A stretch of 64,000 bases of DNA from PALSA-693 sp963781155 (GTDB lineage: Bacteria; Actinomycetota; Acidimicrobiia; Acidimicrobiales; Palsa-688), in NCBI GenBank assembly GCA_963781155.1, contig CAWAEC010000006.1, positions 434,001-498,000 on the forward strand. The letters are read 5' to 3'. The position numbers and the translations under genes were made by a program. This document shows, one piece after another, positions 1-10,245 of the stretch. The number at the start of each line of letters is the position of its first letter. Within the stretch, counting starts at the first letter, position 1. Below the pieces are notes generated by a model that had not been told where the DNA came from, ran no database searches, and worked only from the letters and a program-made list of their open reading frames with translations.

Positions 1-1039
1 AGAAGTGCTCCCGGATATAGGCGCCGTCTTCGGTGGCGTACTTCTGGAATTCGCCGTCGACAGTGGTGTTCATCTTGTTGAGCAGGACCCCGTCGACGTC
101 CCGGGCGAGCAGCTCGTCCCACTTGCCTCCCCACACCACCTTGATGACGTTCCACCCGGCGCCGCGGAAGGTGGCTTCCAGTTCCTGGATGATCTTGCCG
201 TTGCCCCGCACCGGACCGTCCAGTCGCTGCAGGTTGCAGTTGACGACGAAGATCAGGTTGTCGAGTTGCTCGCGGGCGGCCAGCGACAGCGCTCCGAGTG
301 TCTCGGGCTCGTCGCACTCGCCGTCACCGAGGAAGCACCACACCCGGCTCTGCGACGTGTCGACGATGCGCCGGTGCTGCAGATAGCGGTTGAAATGGGC
401 CTGGTATATGGCGTTGAGCGGACCAAGACCCATGGAAACGGTGGGAAACTCCCAGAATTCCGGCATCAGCCGCGGGTGCGGGTAGGAGGACAGCCCACCC
501 GAGCCCGCCCGAGCGCCTTGCAGCTCCATGCGGAAGTGCTTGAGCTGCTCCTCGCTCAAGCGGCCCTCCATGAAGGCCCGGGCGTAGATCCCCGGGGCCG
601 CGTGCCCCTGGAAATAGACCTGATCGCCGGCTTGTCCGTTGGCTTTCCCCCGAAAGAAGTGGTTGAAACCGACCTCGTACAGGCTGGCCGAGCTGGCGAA
701 GGTGGCCAGGTGGCCGCCGATCCCCTCGGCGGCGTGGTTGGCGCGCACGACCATGATGGCGGCGTTCCAACGGACGTAGGCCCGGATGCGACGCTCGATG
801 TGCTCGTCTCCCGGGAACCACGGCTCCTGGTCGGGGGGGATGGTGTTGACGTACGGGGTCGATACGGTGGCCGGAAAACCGACCTGATTCTCCCTCGCTC
901 GTTCCAGCAGCTTCATGAGCAGGAAGCGGGCCCGGGTCTTGCCGTGTGCGTCCAGGATGGCGTCGAACGAGTCGATCCACTCTGCCGTCTCCTCGGGATC
1001 GATGTCCGGCAATTGGTGCGCGAAACCGTCAAAAATCAC
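1..1039 (-). CDS. aceE: Pyruvate dehydrogenase E1 component, homodimeric type (3' end outside window)
   Basis: Thiamine-diphosphate-dependent E1 subunit that decarboxylates pyruvate and acetylates the lipoyl group of E2. About 346 N-terminal residues are visible, matching the family closely: LPDIDPEETAEW near the start, then WFPGDE, the stretch YEVGFNHFFRGK, GHAAPGIYARAFMEGRL, SYPHPRLMPEFWEFPTVSMG and the ThDP-binding region CFLGDGECDEPE ending in NCNLQRLDGPVRGNGK. Family members are about 900 residues, so more than half lies beyond base 1. The GTG at 1039 is chosen because a GGAGGG run precedes it, although the spacing is very short; an in-frame TTG lies further upstream. It is divergent from the MFS gene. 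Its likely partners E2 and E3 are at 21.7-24.6 kb. Confidence 0.93.
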   Translation of the reverse strand, partial: MIFDGFAHQLPDIDPEETAEWIDSFDAILDAHGKTRARFLLMKLLERARENQVGFPATVSTPYVNTIPPDQEPWFPGDEHIERRIRAYVRWNAAIMVVRANHAAEGIGGHLATFASSASLYEVGFNHFFRGKANGQAGDQVYFQGHAAPGIYARAFMEGRLSEEQLKHFRMELQGARAGSGGLSSYPHPRLMPEFWEFPTVSMGLGPLNAIYQAHFNRYLQHRRIVDTSQSRVWCFLGDGECDEPETLGALSLAAREQLDNLIFVVNCNLQRLDGPVRGNGKIIQELEATFRGAGWNVIKVVWGGKWDELLARDVDGVLLNKMNTTVDGEFQKYATEDGAYIREHF

Positions 1040-1096
1040 CCCTCCATCGTCGCGCTCAATTCGTGCGGATCGGTGCAAGACTTCCAGGGCTTGACC

Positions 1097-2380
1097 GTGA
1101 CGACTCCGAATACCGAACGGCAGCGGGCCTGGCACCGCTTCGACGAGCACTACCCCCACGCGGCCGTACTGGTAGGCGTGGTCGCGCTGGCCAAAGCGGA
1201 CGCGGCCGCCATCGGCGTGGTCGCCCCAGCCCTTCGGGCCGATCTCCACATCACCGACGCGCAACTGGGGCTCCTCGCGGCCTTGTCCGCCGTGACCGGC
1301 GCCCTGTGCGCGCTGCCGGCGGGCGGCCTGGTCGACCGGCGCCACCGGCCTGCCATCATCGGTGTCGCTGTTCTGATATGGAGCGTGGCCCTCGGCCTGG
1401 CCGGGCTGGCGACCGGGGTGCTGCTACTGGCCGTGGCCCGGCTGATAAGCGGCGGAGTGGCGACTATCGCCCGACCGGTCTCGGTGTCGATGGCCGGCGA
1501 CCTGTACCACCCCGAGCGCCGGGGCCGCGCCCTGGCCGCCCTCGACGCGGGTCAGGCCGCCGGAACCGGGGTGTGCTTCATCATGGGCGCGCTGGCGCTG
1601 CACTTCCTCAGCTGGCGCTGGTTGTTTTGGGGGCTGGCCGGGGTCGGCCTGGTCCTGGCCTTGAGAGCCCGGACGGTGACCGACCCGGCGCCGTCACGAC
1701 GGCCCGGTCCGCCCCTGCGGCCGGTGCTCGCCACCCTGGTACGGATCCGGACCAACCGGCTGGTACTCCTTGCCGACTCTGTGGGGAACTTCTTCTTTGC
1801 CGGAGTGGCGTCGTTCTCGGTGCTGTTCATCACTGTGCGCTATGGGCTTTCGGCCGCCACCGTCGACGCCCTGGCCCCGGTGCTGGCCGTCGGGGTCATT
1901 GGCGGGATCGTGGCTGGCGGTCGGATCGGCGATCGGCTGACCCGGCGGGCCGGCGGCGGGACCCGGCTCGGAGTTGCGTCGGCGTGCCAGTTGCTTGCTA
2001 CCGGCGTCTTCGGTGCTGCGCTGCTGTGTAGCTCCATCTTCCCGGCCGCCGTTCTGTTGTTTGTGGGGGCCTCGTTGCTGGGCGGTGCCGGCCCGTGCCT
2101 CGACGCGGTGCGCCTCGACATCGTGACGCCCTCCATTCGCGGCCGGGCCGAAGCCGCCAGGGGGGTACTGACCCTGGCGAGCAGTGCCCTCGGACCGCTC
2201 ACCTTCGGGTTGGTGGCCACCGCCCTGGCGACGGCCGGGCGCAGTCACGCCCTCGCTCTCCGGGATACGTACCTGCTGATGCTGATCCCCTTGGGCCTGG
2301 GCGCACTGATCCTCGTGGCCGCTCGCAGTTCGTACTCGGCCGATGCCTTGGCCGCGGGCGGCTGTACCCCCGACGCATAA
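1097..2380 (+). CDS. MFS transporter
   Basis: Integral membrane transporter of the major facilitator superfamily, about 427 residues, which is normal for a 12-helix MFS protein. The loop after helix 2 reads GGLVDRRHRP, a good match to the MFS motif A (G-x3-D-R-x-R-R), and hydrophobic segments alternate with short loops through to the C-terminus; a second motif-A-like stretch GGRIGDRLTRR occurs in the second half. The open frame extends further upstream, but that part is antisense to aceE, so the start is placed at GTG 1097 (GTG 1073 and TTG 1091 are alternatives). Substrate cannot be inferred. The stop is 3 nt before the rnhA start, so it may be the first gene of the rnhA-hyuA-hyuB operon. 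Confidence 0.85.
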   Translation: MTTPNTERQRAWHRFDEHYPHAAVLVGVVALAKADAAAIGVVAPALRADLHITDAQLGLLAALSAVTGALCALPAGGLVDRRHRPAIIGVAVLIWSVALGLAGLATGVLLLAVARLISGGVATIARPVSVSMAGDLYHPERRGRALAALDAGQAAGTGVCFIMGALALHFLSWRWLFWGLAGVGLVLALRARTVTDPAPSRRPGPPLRPVLATLVRIRTNRLVLLADSVGNFFFAGVASFSVLFITVRYGLSAATVDALAPVLAVGVIGGIVAGGRIGDRLTRRAGGGTRLGVASACQLLATGVFGAALLCSSIFPAAVLLFVGASLLGGAGPCLDAVRLDIVTPSIRGRAEAARGVLTLASSALGPLTFGLVATALATAGRSHALALRDTYLLMLIPLGLGALILVAARSSYSADALAAGGCTPDA

Positions 2381-2383
2381 ACC

Positions 2384-2875
2384 GTGGAGCCGACCATCGT
2401 GTACACCGACGGGGCGTGCCTCGGCAACCCGGGGCCAGGCGGTTGGGCCTGGGCCGTCCCTGGCGGGCCCTATGCCAGCGGGGCGGCGGCCCGCACGACC
2501 AACCAGCGCATGGAGATCCAGGCCGTCCTGGAGGCAGTCACCACCCTGGCCGGACCGCTACAAGTGGTGAGCGATTCCACGTATGTCGTCAACTGTTTCC
2601 GGGACCGGTGGTGGGAAGGGTGGCTGGCTCGCGGTTGGCGCAACAGCCAGAAGAAGCCGGTAGCCAACCGCGACCTGTGGGAACCTCTCATCTCCGCCTA
2701 TCGGACCGACCAGGAACGGCTGCGCTTTCGGTGGGTCAAGGGCCACAGCGGCGACCCCATGAACGACCTGGTCGACCGTCTCGCCGTCGCCGCGGCCAGC
2801 AGCCAGCGCGGTAGCCACGGTGACGGTCCTCCAGCGGTCGTGGGGCCGCCCGATCGACCCGGCCAGCATTGGTGA
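2384..2875 (+). CDS. rnhA: Ribonuclease HI
   Basis: Cleaves the RNA strand of RNA-DNA hybrids. The 163-residue protein has the complete RNase H fold signature: YTDGACLGNPGPGGWA at the N-terminus (catalytic D9), NQRMEI (E44), VSDSTYVV (D64), the conserved VKGHSGDPMND with H121, and NDLVDRLA giving the last acidic residue D131. The start is a GTG 3 nt after the MFS stop. The last about 25 residues are a proline/glycine-rich tail not needed for the fold. The stop codon overlaps the GTG of hyuA by four bases (GTGA), so translation of the two is probably coupled. Confidence 0.93.
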   Translation: MEPTIVYTDGACLGNPGPGGWAWAVPGGPYASGAAARTTNQRMEIQAVLEAVTTLAGPLQVVSDSTYVVNCFRDRWWEGWLARGWRNSQKKPVANRDLWEPLISAYRTDQERLRFRWVKGHSGDPMNDLVDRLAVAAASSQRGSHGDGPPAVVGPPDRPGQHW

Positions 2876-4656
2876 GCCCCGGGCGGGTCGGAGTCGACAC
2901 CGGCGGCACCTTCACCGACGTGGTGGCCGACAGCGGCGCACTCGTCAAGCTGGACTCCATGCCGGACGATCCGGCCCGGCCGGTCGCCGTCGGGGTGGCC
3001 CGGCTGGGCGGAGCCCGGGTCCTGGCCCACGGGACCACAGTGGCCACCAATGCGTTACTGGAGCGAACGGGCGGCCGGGTGGCGCTGATCGCCACCGAGG
3101 GCCAACGAGACGTGATCGAAATTGCCCGCCAGGCTCGTCCTTCCCTCTACGACCTCTGGGCGGATCGTCCGACTCCGCTTGTCCCCCGGGACCTGCGCTT
3201 CGAAGTCTGCGGCCGCCTGGACGCGTCCGGCCGGGAGCTGATCCCGTTGGGCCCGGTGCCGTCGTTGCCGTCGGGACTCGACGCCGTCGCGATCTGCCTT
3301 CTGCACGCGGACCGAAACCCGCAACAGGAGCGGGCGCTAGCCGCCGCGCTGGGCGGGCACACCGTCGTCTGCTCGGTGGACGTCTCCCCGGAGTACCGGG
3401 AGTACGAGCGCACCGTGACCACCGTCGTTGACGCCTACCTGCGACGGCCATGCAGCGCCTATCTGGCCGCCCTGGACGGCCTGGCCGGCGAGGTTCTGGT
3501 CATGACGTCAGCCGGAGGGCTGATCCCGCTGGGAGAAGCCGCGGCCCGTCCCGTCAGCCTGTTGCTGTCCGGTCCGGCCGGAGGAGTGCTGGCGGCGGCT
3601 GCGGTGGCCGAAGCGGCGGGCTTTCCCGACTGCGTCAGCCTCGACATGGGCGGCACCAGCACCGATGTCTGCCTGATCCGCGGCGGCCGGCCCGAGCCTG
3701 CTGCGGAGCGACGGGTAGCCGGTTTGCCCATCCGTTTGCCCGCCCTGGATGTGCACACCATCGGGGCCGGGGGTGGGTCCATCGCCGGCATCGACGCCGG
3801 GGGCGCCCTGACGGTCGGTCCCCGCAGTGCCGGCGCCCAGCCCGGCCCGGCGTGCTACGGCCGCGGCGGATTCCAGCCGACGGTGACTGACGCCGACCTG
3901 CTCGCAGGGCGGATCCCCCTGGACGGCCTGGCCGGTCTGGGCCGGTTGGACCGGGGCGCGGCCGTCCGGGCTCTCGACGCCGCCGGGGTCCCGGCTGCCG
4001 GTGTGATTGCCGTCGTCGATGAGGCCATGGTGCAAGCCGTCCGGGTGGTGTCGGTTCAGCGGGGCATCGACCCGGCCGGACTGGCGCTGGTGGCCTTCGG
4101 GGGGGCCGGCCCACTCCATGCGTGCGCGCTGGCCGAGACACTCGGCATGCAGGCGGTCGTGGTGCCGCCCCGCGCCGGTGTGCTGTCCGCCGTCGGGCTG
4201 CTGGGCGCGCCCCGCCAGTTCGACCTGGTGCGCTCCTGGCCGGACCCCGCCGACCATGCCGGGGCAGAGGCCGCGGCCGGGTTTCTCGGTCAGGAAGCGG
4301 CCCGGTGGGGCGGCGCGGATAAAACGGCAACGGCGACGGTGGAAGCGGCCATCGATTGCCGGTACGCCGGGCAGAGCCATGAAATCTCGGTGCCGGCGAC
4401 GCCGGCTTTCGCGGCGGAACACGCCCGGCGCTACGGCTTCGCCATGGACGGCGTACCCGTCGAGGTGGTGGCCATCCGCGCCACCGCTCGCTGGCCGTCC
4501 CCTGTTGATTTGGCCGGCCTCGAGCACCCTGACCGGCGCGGGCGGGTGATCGGGCCGTCGATTGTGGCCGAGCCCGACTGCACGATCTGGGTGGCGTCCG
4601 GCTGGGAAGCCAACGCCCATCCGTCCGGTTCGTGGCTGCTCACGAGAGCCGATTAG
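2872..4656 (+). CDS. hyuA: Hydantoinase/oxoprolinase A subunit (HyuA family)
   Basis: ATP-dependent hydantoinase/5-oxoprolinase/acetone-carboxylase family, A subunit. The N-terminus GVDTGGTFTDVV is the ASKHA phosphate-binding motif of the family, followed by HGTTVATNALLERTG; the central domain has LSGPAGGVLAAA and SLDMGGTSTDVCLI, and AGGGSIAGIDAGG, all hallmarks. At 594 residues it is shorter than the usual 650-720, mainly in the C-terminal third. The GTG start overlaps the rnhA stop (GTGA). hyuB follows after 2 nt, the normal pairing. The actual substrate (hydantoin, 5-oxoproline, acetophenone-like carboxylation) cannot be told from sequence. Confidence 0.88.
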   Translation: MSPGRVGVDTGGTFTDVVADSGALVKLDSMPDDPARPVAVGVARLGGARVLAHGTTVATNALLERTGGRVALIATEGQRDVIEIARQARPSLYDLWADRPTPLVPRDLRFEVCGRLDASGRELIPLGPVPSLPSGLDAVAICLLHADRNPQQERALAAALGGHTVVCSVDVSPEYREYERTVTTVVDAYLRRPCSAYLAALDGLAGEVLVMTSAGGLIPLGEAAARPVSLLLSGPAGGVLAAAAVAEAAGFPDCVSLDMGGTSTDVCLIRGGRPEPAAERRVAGLPIRLPALDVHTIGAGGGSIAGIDAGGALTVGPRSAGAQPGPACYGRGGFQPTVTDADLLAGRIPLDGLAGLGRLDRGAAVRALDAAGVPAAGVIAVVDEAMVQAVRVVSVQRGIDPAGLALVAFGGAGPLHACALAETLGMQAVVVPPRAGVLSAVGLLGAPRQFDLVRSWPDPADHAGAEAAAGFLGQEAARWGGADKTATATVEAAIDCRYAGQSHEISVPATPAFAAEHARRYGFAMDGVPVEVVAIRATARWPSPVDLAGLEHPDRRGRVIGPSIVAEPDCTIWVASGWEANAHPSGSWLLTRAD

Positions 4657-4658
4657 GG

Positions 4659-6186
4659 ATGGACCCGGCGGCGCTGCAGGTCTTGATCTCGCAGCTCACC
4701 GGGGTGGCCATGGAGATGGGCGAGGTGCTGCGACGCTCGTCTTTTTCCCCCAACATCAAAGAACGCGCCGACTGCTCGGCTGCGGTCTTCACCGCAGCCG
4801 GGGAGCTGCTGGTTCAAGCCGAGCACATTCCGGTCCACCTGGGCAGCATGCCCGCCTCAGTGCAGGCCGCCATCGTCACCGGGCTCGACCTGGCGCCCGG
4901 CCAGCAGATCGTCCTCAACGATCCGTTCGCCGGCGGGACCCATCTCAACGACATCACCCTCGTCGCCCCGTGCCACGTCGCCGGCCGACTCGTCGGATGG
5001 GTCGCCAACCGGGCCCACCACGCCGACGTGGGCGGCATGACGCCCGGCTCCATCCCGCCGGACGCGGTGGAGATCTACCAGGAGGGGCTGCGCATACCGC
5101 CCGTGTTGTTGACGCCCGAGGTGGCGACCCTCCTCGCAGGCAAACTCACGGGCCCCCGCCGAGCGGCGCGGGGATCTCGACGCCCAGGCCGGTGCCAACC
5201 GGGTCGGCGTCGGGCGCCTGGCTGCCCTGGCCGGACGCCAGGCCGATTTCGACCGGGTCGTCGAGTACGGCGAGCGGCGCATGCGGGCCGCGCTGCACGG
5301 GTTGCCGGACGGGACCTGGTTCGCTTCGGACGTGCTGGACTCGACCGGGCCGGCCCCCTGGCAGCAGCGGCCGGTCGCCATCCGGTTGCAACTGACGATC
5401 GCCGGATCCCGTGCCACCTTCGATTTCGGTCGCACCGAGTCCCAGCAACCCGGCAACGTCAACGCCGTAGCCGCCGTGACCCAGAGTGCAGTGGCGTGGG
5501 CGTTGCGCAGCGCCACCGATCCCACCATCCCGGCCAACGGGGGCGCCCTCCGACCCGTCCGGGTGGTCATCCGCTCGGGCAGCGTCGTCGGAGCCTTGGC
5601 ACCCGTCGCCGTGGGCGCCGGCAACGTGGAGGTGAGCCAGCGGGTCGCCGACGTGTGCCTGCAGGCGCTGGCCCAGGCCGCACCGGATCGGGTCGGCGCC
5701 GGCGGTCAGGGCACCATGAACAACCTGATCCTGGGCGGTCGATCCGGGTGGGTGTACTACGAGACCATCGGCGGCGGCCAGGGCGGCCGGCCCGGAAGGC
5801 CCGGCATGAACGGCGTGCACACCGCGATGACGAATACCCGCGACACTCCGACCGAGGCCCTGGAACGGGCCCACCCGGTCCGGGTACTGCGATACCGCCT
5901 CAGGGATCGAAGCGGGGGATCCGGGCGTTGGCCGGGCGGGGACGGCATCGAGCGGGCCATCCAGGTCCTGGAGCCGGCGACGCTCGCGCTGATCAGTGAG
6001 CGGCGGATCAGCGCTCCCTGGGGTCTCGCCGGCGGCGGGCCGGGGGCGGTAGGCGAAAACTGGCTGTGGCCGGGCGGCGACGAGACCCGGCGGGTGCCGC
6101 TGGCCGACAAGGTGACCGCGCAGCTGGAAGCGGGCGACGCCGTTTGCGTCTGCACCCCGGGCGGGGGCGGCTTCGGGATCCCGTAG
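4659..6186 (+). CDS. hyuB: Hydantoinase/oxoprolinase B subunit (HyuB family), apparent frameshift near 5139
   Basis: Partner of HyuA. Residues 1-160 are read in one frame (LQVLISQLTGVAMEMGEVLRRSSFSPNIKER, then HLGSMP and NDPFAGGTHLNDIT) and the rest in the next frame (AERRGDLDAQAGANRVG through GGGQGGRPGRPGMNG to CVCTPGGGGFG). The switch lies in the motif normally reading L-L-A-N-x-R-x-P-x-E-R-R-G-D-L; here the sequence GCAGGCAAAC has one (or four) bases too many. Joined, the protein is about 508 residues, normal length for the family and with all conserved blocks, so either a single-base sequence error or a very recent mutation. ATG is 2 nt after the hyuA stop. Confidence 0.85.
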
Positions 6187-6241
6187 GGAACCGGGAGGCG
6201 GCCGCCGAACGTCTCATATCGTGTGTCCGGCCGCGCCTGCC

Positions 6242-6851
6242 ATGGATACCCTCGCGGTCATCGCGGACCCACCCCCGCCCACTGACCCCGATGACGCGGC
6301 CGCGCTGGTGAAGCGGGCGCGGGGAGGTGATCGGGACGCGCTGGAGTCGTTGCTGCGCGATCACTATGACCGGATTCACGCGGTGTGCCAGCGTGTGACC
6401 GGGAATGCCACCGACGCCGCCGACGCGGCCCAGAACACCCTCATCGCCCTCACCCGGGGCCTGGCCCGGTTCGACGATCGCAGCCGCTTCTCCAGCTGGG
6501 CCTACCGCATTGCGGTGAACTGCTCGATTGACGAGCTGCGCCGGCGGGCACGGTCGCGCAGTGTGAGCCTTGACGCTTTCGGTACCGCCGAGGGGGTGGC
6601 GGCGGCCGAGGCCGCCAACGACGGGGACCACGCGGCCGAGGTGACCGTGACAGCGGGTCGACGTGGACTGGGCCCTTCGGCAGTTACCGGTGGGGTTCCG
6701 GGCCACGGTGGTGCTGCGGGACTTGTGCGGCCTGGATTACGCCGAGATTGCGGAGGTGCTCGAGCTGCCTCCGGGTACCGTCCGTTCCCGGATCGCGCGG
6801 GGGCGGGCGGCCCTGGTGCGCCTGCTCGAGCCGTCCAGGAGCGAGCCATGA
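6242..6851 (+). CDS. ECF-type RNA polymerase sigma factor, apparent frameshift near 6650
   Basis: Sigma-70 family extracytoplasmic-function sigma factor. Region 2 is clear (GDRDALESLLRDHYDRIHAVCQ, DAADAAQNTLIALTRGLARFD, SSWAYRIAVNCSIDELRRR) in the first frame; region 4 (DWALRQLPVGFRATVVLRDL, GLDYAEIAEVLELPPGTVRS) is in the next frame. One extra base around 6650 (GTGACCGTGACAGCGG) explains the break. Restored length is about 203 residues, typical for the family. The start is ATG 6242; the upstream in-frame GTG at 6221 falls inside a likely -10 (TATCGT, 6217-6222) and is disfavoured. The stop overlaps the anti-sigma start by ATGA, as usual for sigma/anti-sigma pairs. Confidence 0.85.
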
Positions 6852-7708
6852 GCGCCGGCGCACACCTCGACGACCGCCAGCTCTCGGCTCTCGTCGATGG
6901 GGCGGCCGAGACCGACGATGTCGCCCACGCCGCCGCCTGCGCCCGCTGCCACGACCGTCTGGCCGCCTGGCAAGCGGCCAGCCGGCTGGTCGGGGCCGCC
7001 CCGGATCCGCCCGGTGCCGCCCAGCGCGATGCTGCGGTGACCGCTGCCCTGGCTTCCTTCGAGCCACACTCGGGGCCCGACGTCGTGGCCGGGCGGGAGG
7101 AGCGACGACGGCCGGGTCGTTGGCGCTCCCACACCGTCCAGCTCGTGGCCGCCATCGCAGCGGTGCTGGTCATCGCGGGCGTGGCCGTAGGAGTAACCCG
7201 GTCGAGTGGCGGCCGGGGGGCCGGGGGAGCCAGCAGCACCCGCAGTGCCTCGGCTGCCGGTGCGCCACCAACCGCCGGGTCGGCGCGGGAGTCGAAGCCG
7301 GAGTCCGCGTCCGCGTCCGCGTCCGCGTCGGCGGCTAACCCGTCCGCCGTCGAACGGCCGGCGCCGGTGCTGCCCCGTCCAGTGCTGCCCGGTCCGGTGC
7401 GCTCTGCCGCCCTGGTCGGCGACCTCACGTCCGCCACCCTCGTCCCCGCGGTGCAGGCGGCCTTGGCCCGAGCCCCCGGGTCCGGTAGCGCCGGCGCGAA
7501 CGCTACGCCGCGGGTCGGGTTTGCCGGATGTGCAGGCCGGGCCGCGGCCGGGGCCAGCCTCCCGGTCGGGACCGTGCCGTTGCTCGAAGCCAGTGCGACC
7601 TACGAGGGGTCACCCGCGGGGGTATTCGTCTTCAGTGCCGGCGCCCACCACGTTGCTGCCGTGGTGCGCCCGACGGGTTGCCAGTTCGTGGCCGCCGTGA
7701 CGTGGTGA
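6848..7708 (+). CDS. Zinc-binding anti-sigma factor, membrane anchored
   Basis: Likely sequesters the preceding ECF sigma factor. The N-terminal domain (LDDRQLSALVDGAAETDDVAHAAACARCHDRLAAW) contains the ZAS motif H-x3-C-x2-C (HAAACARC). One transmembrane helix follows at about residues 98-118 (QLVAAIAAVLVIAGVAVGV). The outer portion begins with a low-complexity linker that includes a pure Ser-Ala run encoded by a GCGTCC hexanucleotide repeat (about 7306-7330), then a C-terminal domain I do not recognise, with cysteines in FAGCAGRA and PTGCQFV that could form a disulfide outside the cell. Total 286 residues. It overlaps the sigma gene by 4 bp; downstream is the 45-bp palindrome. Confidence 0.85.
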   Translation: MSAGAHLDDRQLSALVDGAAETDDVAHAAACARCHDRLAAWQAASRLVGAAPDPPGAAQRDAAVTAALASFEPHSGPDVVAGREERRRPGRWRSHTVQLVAAIAAVLVIAGVAVGVTRSSGGRGAGGASSTRSASAAGAPPTAGSARESKPESASASASASAANPSAVERPAPVLPRPVLPGPVRSAALVGDLTSATLVPAVQAALARAPGSGSAGANATPRVGFAGCAGRAAAGASLPVGTVPLLEASATYEGSPAGVFVFSAGAHHVAAVVRPTGCQFVAAVTW

Positions 7709-7803
7709 CGTCGACAGGAGACCAGCCCTGGCTCGGCTCAAATGCGTCGCCTCAATGCCGCGAATCGGGGCAATCTGGCAGCGACCGGTGGACGTTCGAC
7801 GCC

Positions 7804-7848
7804 TTTGTGTGATGTTTGCCGCGTATTACGCGACTTTTATCACACAAA
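7804..7848. repeat. 45-bp palindromic repeat, copy 1
   Basis: Outer arms TTTGTGTGAT / ATCACACAAA and inner core CGCGTATTACGCG (centred on T7826) are perfectly symmetrical; the 8-nt segments between are diverged in this copy. It lies between the convergent anti-sigma and murJ genes. A near-identical, better preserved copy sits at 56198-56242, also between convergent genes. May act as a bidirectional terminator, a protein-binding site or a small mobile palindrome. Confidence 0.8.
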
Positions 7849-7904
7849 CCAAAGTGCCAGCTTCCCCAGCATGGCCCCCCGGTCCCACCCAGGGCCCGAT
7901 CTCA

Positions 7905-10063
7905 TCAGCCCGCAGTCAGCCGGCGTCCCAGTCGCATGACGGGCTGGAGTTCCTTGATGCCGAGCAGGTGGGCCAGTCCCAGGTACACCGCCGTACCGAC
8001 CCCGACCTGAGCAACCAAACGGCCGATCAACACGGCATCTCGGCCGTGAGCCGGGAACAGCTGCCCGACCGCGACAGCCGCACCGACCGTGATGCCGCTG
8101 GCCACCAGGATGCGAGCCAGCGCCCGCACCGTGTAGACCCCGCCGAGCGATCCGACCCTGCGCCGCAGGTCGTACGTCGCGATGATCGCGGCGATGGTGT
8201 ATGGCCCGACCCAGGCGGCGACAAGGCCCGGTACGCCGAAGAGCGGATCGAGAGCGAGAGCAGCGACGACCGTGAGGGCGTTCTCCAGCAGGTAGATCCA
8301 GAACATCATCCGCGCGTTTTGCATCGCCTGGTAGAGGCGGATCAAAAGGAAGTAGGCACTGAAGCCGGGCAATCCGACCGCAAAGATGGCCAGGCACGAG
8401 GCGACCAGGTGCGCCCCGGACGCGGTGACGCGGCCGTGGTACACGGCCAGCTGGATAAAGGGCTGGGCAACCGCGGCGTACACGAATCCGACCGGGACGA
8501 TCACCGCCATCGCCACCCGGAACCCAAGCACAAACTGACGTTCGAAGCCGCGACGGTCGCGGACCACCCATCGCTCCGCCAGGTCGGGCATGAGCGCAGT
8601 CGCGATCGAGACCACTATCAAGGCGTACGGCAACTGGAAAAACTGGTAGGAGAACTGGTAGGCGGTTACCCCACCTGACACTTTTCCGGCCAGGATCATG
8701 ACCAGCGCCAGGGCAACCTGGTTGGCGACCACCACCCCGACCAGCCAGCTGGACAGTTGCGCCACCCGCCGGACGGCAGGGTGATGCAGGTCCCACACCG
8801 GACGGAGCCGGTACCCGACCCGGTGCATGGCTGGCAACTGAACGAGTAACTGCACCACGTAGCCGGCAGTCGTGCCGATGCCGAGCACCCAGATGGCGTG
8901 CTGGTCGCGGGTCAGTCGCTCGAGGACCCCGACCGGATCCGCGGGATCGCGGTGGACAGGATGCCCGACGCCACCGCTTTGGTGGCCAGGAGGGCGCCGA
9001 TGGCGATCAGGTTGTTGGCAACAGGCGAGAACGCCGCGGCCGTGAAATTCCGCCGGGCGTTGAGGAGGGCGGTGGAGACGACGATGGCGCCCAGGAAGAA
9101 CACCTGGGGGGCGAAGAAGTGCAGCAGGCGGGTGCCGAGGGCTCGCTCCGCCGCGCCGGTCGCGGCCGGGTTGAGAAGGAGGTACAGGTGGATCACCGCA
9201 GGAGCCAGTAGCCACAACACGGCGGTGATGGCGACCAGGGCCGCCAGGATGGCGGTCACCACAGCCGAGATGGCGCGCATGTTGCCCGCGTCGTCGTCGC
9301 CGCGCAACTGGTCGACGAACACCGGGATGAGCGTCGCCGACAGGATCCCGCCCAACACCAGGTCGTAGATGATGTTGGGGATGCCGTTGGCGTAATTGAA
9401 GGCGTCGGACAGGGAGGTGACGCCGAGCACGTAGCCGATCGTCAGCACCCGGAGGAAGCCCGTCAGGCGGGAGGCGAACGTGCCGGCGGCCAGGATGGCA
9501 GTGGCGCGGCTGGTGGAGGTGGGCAGGCCGGTGGAGGGGGCCGGGCTGGTGGAGGTGGCTCGGTTCGTCGGTGGGTTTCGCCCGGGGCGGGACGGCGGGC
9601 GGGCCGCCGGACGCGCCGGTGATGCGGTGCCCGCTGGCGGGGACTGGCTGGCCGGGGCCGGCGGGCTCGTCCCGGCGGCCGAGTCGGTGCCTTGGCGCCT
9701 CGCCCGCTGTCCAGACGGAGCGACAGGAAGCGCGGGCGACGCGGCAATGAACTCCCCGGACGGCGGCTCGGGGAGGGGGACATCCGCCCAGGAGGCGGCC
9801 GGGGGCGGGCCGGGCAGCAGCGGCGGCCCCAGGCCGCGGCGGTACGCGCCGTCCCCGGGACGCGAGCTGATCCGCACCAACCCTGCGCCCGGCTCGACCG
9901 GTTCGTCCGAAGGCTCCGCGTCGGGCTCGTCGTCCGGTTGGCCGAGCTCGAACTCGAGCCGGGCCTGACGCCACGGTCCCGGATCACGCCCCCGGCGGCG
10001 CCGGGCTCGCGCAGCGGCATCGGCACGGGTCGGATCCAACCTGCGGTCCTGGTCGTAGAGCAT
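7905..10063 (-). CDS. murJ: Lipid II flippase MurJ (MviN family), apparent frameshift near 8943
   Basis: Polytopic membrane protein of the MATE-like MOP superfamily that flips lipid II. The N-terminal half has the family hallmark TFASRLTGFLRVLTIGYVLG, then SDAFNYANGIPNIIYDLVLGG and ATLIPVFVDQL; the C-terminal half (IWVLGIGTTAGYVVQLLVQLPAM, YQFSYQFFQLPYALIVVSIATALMPDLAERW) is in another frame. The break needs one extra base, or loss of two, around 8941-8946. Before the first helix is a cytoplasmic proline/acidic-rich extension of about 175 residues, common in actinobacterial MurJ. The start is uncertain: ATG 10063 used, GTG 10150 possible. Convergent with the anti-sigma gene, divergent from the aldo/keto reductase. 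Confidence 0.87.
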
Positions 10064-10245
10064 GCCCCGACCGGCCCGGTCCGGGGCGGCGGCGCCTCCG
10101 GCATCGACCGGCGCGGCGTCCTGGTCGAAGAAGTCCCCGGAGCGGCTCACCGGGCCATGCTTGCCCAGGTCCCTGCGGGCGTCCAGTATCCACCCGGACC
10201 CGGTCGCTATCCCCCGCCGGGCGGGTGCGGCCAACGACGCTCGGA

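Noticed and set aside
5..1096. N-terminal extension of the MFS transporter
   Set aside because: The extra codons are antisense to aceE, whose conserved domain sequence is clear on the minus strand.
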